A stretch of 16,030 nucleotides of DNA from an uncultured Lachnospiraceae bacterium (GTDB taxonomy: Bacteria; Bacillota; Clostridia; Lachnospirales; Lachnospiraceae): positions 1 to 16,030 of the forward strand of contig CAOJLW010000016.1 of the NCBI GenBank assembly GCA_948438565.1, read 5' to 3'. Under the pieces are notes generated by a model. The model was not told the origin of the DNA, did not search any database, and saw nothing but the letters and a program-made list of their open reading frames with translations. The position numbers and the translations under genes are program-made. Below are positions 7,549 through 14,596 of the stretch, piece by piece. The first letter of the stretch is position 1. Every line of letters starts with the position of its first letter.

Positions 7549-8013
7549 ATGGAAATCTATCAGGCGAACTGGGATATGCTGTCTGTGGTAACGGACATTA
7601 CGCAAAATACAATCGATGACAGATATCCCAGGTATTATCCTGCCGGCGCAGTGGAATTTTTTAAACAATGTCATAAAGAACAACATATCAAAAAGGATTT
7701 GGAGGATGGAGATGTTTTTTTGTTGTCTGTCGACGGGAATCCGATAGCGACCGTCACAGTGAAAGAAAATCATATCCTTAGATTATTTGTGTTAACAAAA
7801 TTTCAGCATCGGGGATATGGCAGGCAGTTGTTAGACTTTGCTGAAAACAGGATTGCCCAAAATCATGCGGAATGCGTTGTGGACGCTTCTTTTCCTGCAA
7901 AACGTATGTATCTGAACAGAGGATATGTGGAGAAGGCGTACCATACCCTTAGGACGGACAATGGGGATTATTTATGTTATGATGTGATGGTAAAAGAGCT
8001 GTCAAACCGGTGA
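7549..8013 (+). CDS. GNAT family N-acetyltransferase
   Basis: A 154-residue protein with the GNAT fold layout: an N-terminal helical part, the strand 'VFLLSVDGNPIATVTV', then 'LRLFVLTKFQHRGYGRQLL', where Q86-x-x-G89-x-G91 is the acetyl-CoA pyrophosphate-binding loop, and the C-terminal 'AKRMYLNRGYVE' motif typical of the family. It transfers an acetyl group from acetyl-CoA to an amine; the substrate is not predictable. The ATG at 7549 is preferred to an in-frame GTG at 7543 because GAGGAG (7538-7543) is correctly spaced for it. It follows the transglutaminase-like gene after 30 bp without a terminator, so it is probably co-transcribed, although a functional link is not evident. Confidence 0.85.
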   Translation: MEIYQANWDMLSVVTDITQNTIDDRYPRYYPAGAVEFFKQCHKEQHIKKDLEDGDVFLLSVDGNPIATVTVKENHILRLFVLTKFQHRGYGRQLLDFAENRIAQNHAECVVDASFPAKRMYLNRGYVEKAYHTLRTDNGDYLCYDVMVKELSNR

Positions 8014-8063
8014 ACGGTTACGCGCATAAGACAATGAAAAAAGGAATGGCAGGGAGGTATCGG

Positions 8064-8357
8064 ATGAAGATCGATCGTATGAGTGGGATTTTATCCATTT
8101 TACTACAGCAGGATAAAGTGACGGCGCCCTATCTTGCGGAAAAATTTGAGGTTTCACTTATTTTGCGCCTAAAGGGGAAACGAAGCGCATCGTAGAACCC
8201 TATGATTTGATTTTTTAATGGTCTAGCTGGTATCTTTGGGGATGGTGCGTGCGCCAAGAGGATTTTCGGCTTTTTAAGCTGGCGCGGATGACTGAGTTAC
8301 AAAGAACGGAGCCGTTTAAAAAACGCGTTGCGCCGCTTCCTGATCCGTCTGCGGAGC
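8064..8357 (+). pseudogene. Decayed WYL-domain (YafY-like) transcriptional regulator
   Basis: An intact start (AGGGAGG then ATG at 8064) gives MKIDRMSGILSILLQQDK and on to 'APYLAEKFEVS', the first part of a DeoR/HTH_11-type helix-turn-helix as found in WYL regulators. At about 8157 the reading jumps. The next recognisable piece is in another frame and corresponds to the end of a WYL domain ('FAPKGETKRIVEPYDLIF', then 'WSSWYLWGWCVRQEDFRLFKLARM'). The middle of the protein, probably more than 100 residues, is missing. An in-frame TAA (8216-8218) interrupts the WYL piece just before WSSWYLWGW. The fragment ends near 'PLPDPSAER', where it fuses to the next gene remnant. At least three lesions are visible, so no functional regulator can be made. 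Intact relatives are about 300 residues, bind DNA and sense a ligand through WYL. Confidence 0.8.
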
Positions 8358-8777
8358 GTTGTCGTGCCGCCGTTAGAAGGCTTTTGGTGGCAGGAGGGGG
8401 AGAATGCCGTCGACTACTCCCGGAAGAAAGATTTTATGTGGATTTCTTTGATTCGGCTTCCGGAGTTTGTGACAAGGGAAGCGTTTGCCTGGGCAGTAAA
8501 GGAAGCGGAAGCCAGGAAAAAAACGGATGATTCTAAGGTCGAATTTTTGACCTACGACGAGGGATTATGCGTACAGTGTATGCATATCGGCCCATATGAT
8601 AATGAGCCTGCGACGATAGAGGCTATGGAAGCGTTTGCAAAAGCGCAGGGGTATTTGCCCGATATGGGTAACGGGCGTTATCACCATGAGATTTATATAA
8701 GCGACGCAAGAAGGTGTAAACCCGAGAATTTAAAGACAGTTATTCGTCATCCGGTGGCCGCAGCAGGACTCGGATGA
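8358..8777 (+). pseudogene. 5'-truncated GyrI-like small-molecule-binding protein
   Basis: From 'VVVPPLEGFWW' to 'ENLKTVIRHPV' this matches the C-terminal two thirds of GyrI-like proteins of about 200 residues, including 'ISLIRLPEFVTREAF', 'FLTYDEGLCVQCMHIGPYD' and 'HHEIYISDARR'. The first 70 to 85 residues are gone. The sequence upstream of 8358 in this frame is out-of-frame WYL DNA, so a deletion joined the two genes. In relatives a WYL regulator often lies directly before such a gene (recollection, not checked), which fits one deletion through both. The remaining frame is open and could be translated from an internal ATG, for example 8328 (out of WYL frame), but no RBS is convincing. Intact family members bind small hydrophobic or cationic ligands. 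Confidence 0.7.
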
Positions 8778-8793
8778 TAGAAAAAATCGTGAC

Positions 8794-8826
8794 GCCGTTT
8801 ATCAGAACACTGGTAAGCGGCTTTTT
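8794..8826 (+). terminator. Strong intrinsic terminator
   Basis: A 12-bp stem, GCCGTTTATCAG (8794-8805) with CTGGTAAGCGGC (8810-8821), all positions paired including two G-T pairs. It has a four-base loop AACA and is followed directly by TTTTT. It lies 16 bp beyond the GyrI-like remnant and would close the unit starting at 4587. A 29-codon ORF (ATG 8774) runs through it but is unlikely to be real. Confidence 0.8.
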
Positions 8827-8904
8827 GATTTCCCAGGAAAGACCCTTCTGCTATGAAGCATGAAAGCATCTGACTTTCCTATAAAACAAAAACCCAGAAT
8901 CCCC

Positions 8905-8933
8905 TTGTATTACTGGATTTTTCCTGCTATGAT
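8905..8933 (+). promoter_or_regulatory. Extended -10 promoter upstream of the radical SAM operon
   Basis: TTGTAT (8905-8910), a 17-bp spacer ending TGC, and TATGAT (8928-8933), five of six to TATAAT and preceded by the TGn of an extended -10. It is the only good promoter between the terminator at 8826 and the radical SAM gene, so it is the likely driver of 9091 onwards. The start would be near 8940, leaving a leader of about 150 nt. Confidence 0.6.
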
Positions 8934-9090
8934 TAAAAGAGATGGAATGTCTGTAAAAGACAGAACAAAAGGAAGAAAATCGATCCGGCAGACCGCATCG
9001 GTACGATGAGGGATTGGCATTACAGGAAATAAAAGCCTGGATGTCGGCGCGTGCAGTCATGTGGCGTCGGATGGAAAGGATGGCGGACGT
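8934..9090 (+). other. Leader region with short open frames, no clear gene
   Basis: All three frames are open for part of this 157-bp stretch. Frame 1 gives a 20-codon ORF (ATG 8947 to TGA 9007) that is in frame with the radical SAM gene. Frame 2 is open from 8955 to 9115 but has no ATG until 9041. Frame 3 reads 'KKIDPADRIGTMRDWHYRK' and stops. None has a good ribosome binding site. It may be a leader peptide, a decayed gene or simply an untranslated leader. Confidence 0.3.
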
Positions 9091-10197
9091 ATGGGGCAAA
9101 ATCCGTGGCAGGTAAAAGCGGAATTGCTGTGTTTGGGACTGTACATAACGGAAGAGCAGACAAAACAGCTGCGTGCAGTCAATCCGTTTTTGTTTGAAAA
9201 GGGGTTTATCAATGCGGTGCATATGTTTTTTGAAAATGTGCTGATTAATGTATGCGTTGCAGAAGCCTTTTGTAAAAAATCGCCGTACTCGCTATGTCAG
9301 ATTCATCATCAATGGTATCTGATCCGGGACGGCGTCCTGTTGAATGAAGTGGTATTTTTGACTATGCCGGAGTGGGTGTTTATCCGACAGGACGGTATGA
9401 TGGTCGGCAGCGTAGTGCGGCCGCATTCCAATGCCTGCCTTTCCGTATGGCCGTCCTTGGATTGTAAATATATCAGAGAAAAAAAGGGCTGCAAATTTTG
9501 CAGCCTGACGTCTGTGGATCCAGGGCGGATGACCAGGCTGCGTCCGGATATGGTTGCGCGTCTCGTCAAGGTTGCCCTGGATTACGATCCGGCATATCAG
9601 ATTAACTTAAGCGGCGGCACCTGTGGCTCTCCGGAAGGCGCGATTGCATATCTGTCGGAAATATGCGCGGCAATTATCGATGCGTGCGGTCAAACCGTTA
9701 TTTCTGTGGAGTGTGCGCCTCCCGCAGACAGCGCGTATTTAAAGCGTTTGAAAGAGCATGGCGTTACGGCGGTCGTTATGAATCTGGAAATTTTTGACGA
9801 GCGGCTGCGTAAGCGTATATGCCCGGGGAAGGGCGAGATTTCAAACAGACAATATATGCAGTCCTTACAGGAAGCCGTTCGTTTCTTTGGAGCGGGCAAT
9901 GTTTCTTCGGTGTTAATCGTTGGGATACAGCCGATACAGGATGTCCTGACGGCGTGCCGTCAATTGATCGATATGGGCGTGGCGCCGACTTTGATGCCGT
10001 TTAAGCCGTTTGATCACACTCCAATGGAACATATGCATACGACAAATTGTGTCGAATACATGGAAATTAGCAGAAAAGTGACCGCATATATGGCGCAAAA
10101 AGGTCTGTTTGTCAGAGAAACTTCTGGTTGCGCGGCGTGTGGGGCGTGTTCTGTAGAATCGAACCTGTTGGCAGCGGATATTGGGGAAAAGATATGA
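9091..10197 (+). CDS. Radical SAM protein with non-canonical CX8CX2C cluster motif
   Basis: 368 residues from ATG 9091 (AAAGGA about 10 bases upstream); an in-frame GTG at 9061 would add ten residues but has no RBS. The cluster-binding motif is C125-x8-C134-x2-C137 (D-C-K-Y-I-R-E-K-K-G-C-K-F-C), not the usual CX3CX2C. It is followed by 'INLSGGT' (the GGE-like SAM-binding motif after strand 2) and 'VISVECAPP', consistent with a radical SAM barrel. A C-terminal C347-x2-C350-x2-C353 ('GCAACGAC') may ligate an auxiliary Fe-S cluster. Such enzymes cleave S-adenosylmethionine to a 5'-deoxyadenosyl radical; the substrate here is unknown. The N-terminal 110 residues have no assigned fold. Its TGA overlaps the ATG of the 975-residue gene (ATGA), implying translational coupling and a shared role. 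Radical SAM membership is likely but rests on motifs only. Confidence 0.75.
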   Translation: MGQNPWQVKAELLCLGLYITEEQTKQLRAVNPFLFEKGFINAVHMFFENVLINVCVAEAFCKKSPYSLCQIHHQWYLIRDGVLLNEVVFLTMPEWVFIRQDGMMVGSVVRPHSNACLSVWPSLDCKYIREKKGCKFCSLTSVDPGRMTRLRPDMVARLVKVALDYDPAYQINLSGGTCGSPEGAIAYLSEICAAIIDACGQTVISVECAPPADSAYLKRLKEHGVTAVVMNLEIFDERLRKRICPGKGEISNRQYMQSLQEAVRFFGAGNVSSVLIVGIQPIQDVLTACRQLIDMGVAPTLMPFKPFDHTPMEHMHTTNCVEYMEISRKVTAYMAQKGLFVRETSGCAACGACSVESNLLAADIGEKI

Positions 10198-13121
10198 CAT
10201 TTGAGAAAACGATCGTATCGATCACATCTTTTTATGAAACATTCGATGATGTATTCAGAAAAATAGACGATCTCTTTCAGAAAGTAACGGACGCAGGGGG
10301 AAGGGATGACAACGCTGTCCGCAGCGTAGTCGACATACTTTTGAAATTCCAGTCGGAGTCTTATGGGGGGAAAACGCTTACCCAGGGTGAGGCAAAGGAA
10401 TATTGTACGCTTTTGAGTCGTATCAAAAACGTTTCGGATCCTCAAGAGGGTATCAAGAGTTTGGACGAAATTGCCAGAGAGTTACAGCGTATCGTACATA
10501 GCGATCTGATGAGTAATCGGGAATGGCAGAGCCAGCAAATGTGTATGCAGGCGTTGTGCGCGTTTTTGGAAGCATTGCAGCAGGCGCCGATTGACTCTGA
10601 TGAGCAGGCGGACGATTATTATAGAGAGGTTCGTATTGTGCGGGGGTTGGTTGCAGACTGCGCAATTGCGATCTGTGCTTTACAGCCGTTATCCAAATGG
10701 AGTTACGGTACGGACGAGTATGCGCAACTGGATCCAAAAGGGCAGCTCCTTGTTTTATTAAATCAGGCCATTTTAACCGATCGGATGTATGTTTGCCTGT
10801 ATTCTTTGGAAATTATTTTGGAGCGGCTGGATAAAAACATTGACACATTTCTGGAATTGGACTGGTATGTCTATTATGTCGCCGGATTTTTAAATTTTAA
10901 AATACATAAATATGAAAGGGCGCGGGATTATTTTCAAAGAGTAGTCTCTCAAAAGACAGTTCAGGATTCCAAGGAGAAAGAGATTCGCAATTGTTATTTT
11001 CGTTCGATGCTGTTTATTGCGTATAGCTATGAATATAGCGGGGAGTTTGGCGCGGCCATTGAAAAAATCGTTATGGATCCGGACAGTCTGTGCGCTGTCT
11101 TGGACGCTTATCCCTTGTCTGAAATTGCTTGTCGGCTCAAGGCGATTATGGATGAAATATGTAAAAACGCTTCCCAGGATTCCTTGGTGCATCGCTATAT
11201 CCAATCTTTTACCGATGTTTGTCAGAATGCGAAGCTGCTTGAACAAGAAGAACAAAATAAGATGGACGAAGAATTAGAAATTCTGCATGCATTGAGCCAT
11301 TGCCTGAATGAATTTGCCATTCGCCATAGAAGCATCTCACGGAAAGCGGACGATAACAATTCCTATAGCAGATATTGTGGAAAATTGTTATACCTGGCTC
11401 GGTATATGATGCGGGAACTGGCAAAATACAAAAAAGGTTATTTGACGTGTTATGCTACGATTCATGGCGAGTGCCAGGATTATCATAAAGCTTTGGAAGA
11501 ACTGGACATTGCCAACACGGCATATCGACAAGAAACAAAACTGCGTGGAAAAGAAACCTTACAGGCAGAGGTAAATTTTTTTAAATATTATTTTGGTCTG
11601 TTGTGTAACCAGGAATTGAAAGCAGATCGTGATCAATTTGAAAAATATTATACGAAATATGACGATGCGGACGCCAAGTGCCATTTGAAAATTTTTGAGT
11701 TTCGACATGAACTCTGCAATTATGTGTCCGGATTGTACGATGAGATAGGTAGAACGTTGGATTCTGGCGCAAAAAAGCATTTAACGCCTGTCAGCGATTC
11801 GCTGCGTGTAAAATACGAAGGGTTGTGCGCTCTCAATCCCACTTTATATATGAATGCCAATGTGAGGGCGGAGCTGCGTCTTATGCAGCGGGCTTTTCTT
11901 GGCATTTGTGCGCTGCGGGAATATCTGATTGAGCCGACAGCCAAGAAACAGTTCGATCTGCAAAATACAAGCTATCGTTTTTTATGTGTAAAAAAGGACT
12001 TTTCCCTCACTTCGCGCGCGCCTGTCAGTGAAGCCGCCGGCTCAGAGGATAAAGACAGGGGAAACGTTTTAAAGAGTGAGCATCTGCCTGATATTACCGC
12101 TCAGGCATTTGTACAGGAATGTACCAGCATATTGGACTGTTTGTTTCATACGGATTCTATTTTTATCCTGACGCCGATTTCCGATACGATTGTATTTCAA
12201 TATCAGACCGGTACAATTCGCAGGTTGTTTGATTTGGATGGACGTTCGATTTTTCCGCGTATGGATAATACGGACGGTTTGCCCATAGAGGATGCGGCGG
12301 GAGAGTTGTTTGACATATATAGCGAAATTTCCGCCCACTATGATCAGCGCAAATTGGTCAATCTGCACTGGGAGCGGTTGGGAGAGTATATCTCTGTGAT
12401 TTACCATTGGGAATACCGTGTGCCGTCTCAGGTGCTGGTGGCGGAAAACGACGGCTGCGCCTATATCAGGCAGATTGCGGATATCGGAGCGTTTGTCGAA
12501 ACCATAAAAAGAGTCAGGCAAAAACAGGACGACAAAAAGCGTAAGACCTGCGTGGATCGTAAGCGGCATCGTAATATGCCGTGTACGCTTCAAGTAGCAG
12601 AATTGCCATGGCTGGAAATTATCCATGAAAAACCGGAAGAAGAGAAATTTTTGGTCGTATGGAACGATAACGGGGATTTTTCCTGCCATATGCTTCCATA
12701 TTCGGAAAAGGCCTGTCAGGATCGGCATGAGTTTCATACAATGCTCCGAAAGATTGAGATCGAATATGACGCCAGACAGAATCATTGTGCAAACGACTGG
12801 GAAGGAAGCCGATCCGACAGAAAAGAGGAGGAAGAGCTGGACAAGGATTTGTTGTGCAGGATTGGAGCACATCTGGAAACCCAAAAAAGAAATCTGCCAG
12901 AGAGTATCATAGAGGATATGCGTCGCTTACAGACATATGGAAACAGTGACAATCCCAATGCAATAACTCTGAACGAGAAGGTAAAAAAACAGCAGGAGGC
13001 TTTGGTTAGGATACAGGAAATTACACAGCGGTACGAGGAACAGTACAAAAACAGTACGTTGGATCAAGCCGAGCGAGATTATAATTTTTTAGAGGGAATC
13101 ACTTATGCTAGAAAAGGTTAA
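10194..13121 (+). CDS. Large unrecognised cytoplasmic protein with TPR-like segments
   Basis: 975 residues from ATG 10194, chosen because it overlaps the radical SAM stop (ATGA) and follows GGGGAAAAG; the frame is open 22 codons further upstream, but inside the preceding gene. No signal peptide or membrane segment. Most of the protein is predicted by eye to be helical. TPR-like helix pairs appear near 224-256 ('YYVAGFLNFKIHKYERARDYFQ'-type, with small/aromatic spacing), 274-300 and 416-449 ('YHKALEELDIA'). A more strand-like region follows (about 655-830), with a charged, Lys-rich linker near 770-790 and a Glu/Lys-rich probable coiled coil at 870-975. No catalytic motif is recognised. TPR arrays mediate protein contacts, so a scaffold or partner of the radical SAM enzyme or of the membrane protein encoded next (17-bp overlap) is plausible. 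I do not recognise the family. Confidence 0.8.
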   Translation: MTFEKTIVSITSFYETFDDVFRKIDDLFQKVTDAGGRDDNAVRSVVDILLKFQSESYGGKTLTQGEAKEYCTLLSRIKNVSDPQEGIKSLDEIARELQRIVHSDLMSNREWQSQQMCMQALCAFLEALQQAPIDSDEQADDYYREVRIVRGLVADCAIAICALQPLSKWSYGTDEYAQLDPKGQLLVLLNQAILTDRMYVCLYSLEIILERLDKNIDTFLELDWYVYYVAGFLNFKIHKYERARDYFQRVVSQKTVQDSKEKEIRNCYFRSMLFIAYSYEYSGEFGAAIEKIVMDPDSLCAVLDAYPLSEIACRLKAIMDEICKNASQDSLVHRYIQSFTDVCQNAKLLEQEEQNKMDEELEILHALSHCLNEFAIRHRSISRKADDNNSYSRYCGKLLYLARYMMRELAKYKKGYLTCYATIHGECQDYHKALEELDIANTAYRQETKLRGKETLQAEVNFFKYYFGLLCNQELKADRDQFEKYYTKYDDADAKCHLKIFEFRHELCNYVSGLYDEIGRTLDSGAKKHLTPVSDSLRVKYEGLCALNPTLYMNANVRAELRLMQRAFLGICALREYLIEPTAKKQFDLQNTSYRFLCVKKDFSLTSRAPVSEAAGSEDKDRGNVLKSEHLPDITAQAFVQECTSILDCLFHTDSIFILTPISDTIVFQYQTGTIRRLFDLDGRSIFPRMDNTDGLPIEDAAGELFDIYSEISAHYDQRKLVNLHWERLGEYISVIYHWEYRVPSQVLVAENDGCAYIRQIADIGAFVETIKRVRQKQDDKKRKTCVDRKRHRNMPCTLQVAELPWLEIIHEKPEEEKFLVVWNDNGDFSCHMLPYSEKACQDRHEFHTMLRKIEIEYDARQNHCANDWEGSRSDRKEEEELDKDLLCRIGAHLETQKRNLPESIIEDMRRLQTYGNSDNPNAITLNEKVKKQQEALVRIQEITQRYEEQYKNSTLDQAERDYNFLEGITYARKG

Positions 13122-13503
13122 AAAATATTTTTGGAGCCTGTTTTTATGCCCGGATTCTATGCTTACATTTTTAAGCGGGGCGTTTGTGGCCGTTTCTGTC
13201 AATATCTGCACCAGTCAAATTCCGGAAAGCGCTCTGACGCTGGGATGGCGGTATCTTTTGGCCGCACTCTTGTTTTTTGCTATGGCGGCGGTTCTTTTAT
13301 GGTGGTCTGTTGTGATTAAACCCTTCCAGCAGGAGTATTATGAGGCGGCCGATCTGAAAGCGGCGCAGAATTCACTGGATTGTTGGTACTATCTCATCCA
13401 TAAGGGAACAGACGTCACAAAATCGGCGCAGCGTAAATTGTTATTTTGTTTTTGGGGTTTTTGCATTCTGTTGGCAATGTGTATGGTAGTATTGTTTTTT
13501 TAG
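13105..13503 (+). CDS. Small membrane protein, three predicted TM segments
   Basis: 132 residues with hydrophobic stretches at about 20-37, 47-71 and 111-132. A polar loop of about 40 residues (72-110, K-P-F-Q-Q-E-Y-Y-E-A-A-D-L-K) probably sits on the cytoplasmic side, given the basic residues flanking segments 2 and 3. The last segment runs to the C-terminus. AGAGGG (13091-13096) and the ATG lie inside the 3' end of the 975-residue gene, a 17-bp overlap. This indicates coupled translation and suggests the large protein is recruited to the membrane by this one. No known family recognised and no catalytic residues visible. Confidence 0.75.
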   Translation: MLEKVKKYFWSLFLCPDSMLTFLSGAFVAVSVNICTSQIPESALTLGWRYLLAALLFFAMAAVLLWWSVVIKPFQQEYYEAADLKAAQNSLDCWYYLIHKGTDVTKSAQRKLLFCFWGFCILLAMCMVVLFF

Positions 13504-13562
13504 GAAATACCCTAATAGATATTCTCAGGGACAGTGAGAAATGGATAGGTCAGGTAAAAGAG

Positions 13563-14021
13563 ATGTTTGATTATTTTTATATGCAGTCGGGTGCGGGGTA
13601 TGGCGCATACCGTTTAACCAGCTTTGACGACGCATTGCTGCGTTCCGGCGTTGGAAACTATAATTTATTGAGAGTAAGCAGTCTTCTTCCTGCCGGTTGC
13701 AGGCAGGTTTCTTCTGTTGATGTGGAGCAGGGGTCCGGTTTGCATATTGCGTACGCGGCAATCTCTACCAATCGCAAACAGGAGCCGGTTGCATCCGCCG
13801 TAGCGGTCGGAATTCCGGCGGACAAATCTCATGTGGGCGTAATTATGGAGTGTTCGGCGCATACGTCGGAGGAGCAGGTCAAAAAGATGGCGGAATCCAT
13901 GGTGATAGAAGCTATGAAGAAGCGGGGATATGCGATTCGAGAGATTTTGGCCACAAGCTGCGGGGCGGTTTCGTCCGGAGGGGAATACGTAACGGCTTTT
14001 TCGGGACTGGCCATGTGGTAA
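13563..14021 (+). CDS. Pyruvoyl-dependent arginine decarboxylase
   Basis: A 152-residue proenzyme of the PvlArgDC family, which decarboxylates arginine to agmatine. The self-cleavage site is V38-S39-S40-L-L-P: cleavage between S39 and S40 would convert S40 into the pyruvoyl cofactor, giving a beta chain of 39 residues and an alpha chain of 113. From recollection of the Methanocaldococcus enzyme (Ser53, Asn47, Glu109), N34 (six before S40) and E96 in GVIMECS (56 after S40) fall at exactly matching spacing. The family block 'GIGNYNLxRVSS' is present as GVGNYNLLRVSS. A TTG at 13446 in frame would add 39 residues overlapping the upstream gene, but ATG 13563 gives the family's usual length and has AGG eight bases upstream (moderate RBS). 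It lies 59 bp after the membrane gene with no terminator. Expected roles are polyamine supply or acid tolerance. Confidence 0.9.
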   Translation: MFDYFYMQSGAGYGAYRLTSFDDALLRSGVGNYNLLRVSSLLPAGCRQVSSVDVEQGSGLHIAYAAISTNRKQEPVASAVAVGIPADKSHVGVIMECSAHTSEEQVKKMAESMVIEAMKKRGYAIREILATSCGAVSSGGEYVTAFSGLAMW

Positions 14022-14057
14022 TCGGTAAGATCGACAGAGGATTAGGAGGAATTGGAT

Positions 14058-14438
14058 ATGCAGTTTGACGACGAAACAGATTATTTGATGCGGATGATAC
14101 AAGAGGCGGCCGAGGTTTTGTTTTCCGTACTATTAGGCAAGACTTATATACGGAGCGAGATGATTGATACAACAAAATATACGGTTTCCGGGAAGCGGTT
14201 GGATACGTATCGGGATATGGTAGATTGCGGTCAGGTCAATGAAGCGGAAAATGTTCTGTTAGAGGATTTAAATTACCAGAATCAGGCGGAAATACTGGCC
14301 GCAGCCTGGTTTTATGAATATGTAGGCAAAAAGGGAGAGACTTTTTTAAACCAATGTCATTATTCTATGGAAGAGGCGTTGGATGGTTTAAAGGATCTGA
14401 TGGAACAGTCCGGCTATCTTTTTTTGATGGATAGATAG
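14058..14438 (+). CDS. DUF6483-like hypothetical protein
   Basis: 126 residues from ATG 14058, with AGGAGG (14044-14049) eight bases upstream; an in-frame TTG at 14052 is too close to the RBS. The protein is acidic and mostly helical. 'DYLMRMIQEAAEVLFSVLLGK' opens it, followed by 'DMVDCGQVNEAENVLLEDL' and a TPR-like 'EILAAAWFYEYVGKKGETFL', which fits my recollection of DUF6483, a small clostridial family of unknown function. No membrane segment or catalytic motif. It follows the arginine decarboxylase by 36 bp and is probably co-transcribed. Confidence 0.65.
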   Translation: MQFDDETDYLMRMIQEAAEVLFSVLLGKTYIRSEMIDTTKYTVSGKRLDTYRDMVDCGQVNEAENVLLEDLNYQNQAEILAAAWFYEYVGKKGETFLNQCHYSMEEALDGLKDLMEQSGYLFLMDR

Positions 14439-14596
14439 TGGAAGGATCATCAACCAGAGGAGATCATTGCGGTGCGGAAAAAGGATCAATGATTGGATGC
14501 AAATGGTAGACAGTAGCTTGAACCAAAGATTTCCGGACGAAAAAGTCAATTGATTCGTCTGCTGGAGGAAAGCAGTCATGGATAGGAGCGTGTTTT

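Noticed and set aside
6970..7773. 267-codon minus-strand ORF across the transglutaminase-like and GNAT genes
   Set aside because: Crosses two well supported plus-strand genes and has no recognisable fold.
8774..8863. 29-codon ORF starting in the GyrI-like stop (ATGA)
   Set aside because: It runs through the strong hairpin and T-tract of a terminator and has no RBS of its own; more likely the terminator is real.
12069..12884. 271-codon minus-strand ORF within the 975-residue gene
   Set aside because: Antisense to a long open frame with its own overlap-coupled start; no RBS and no motif.
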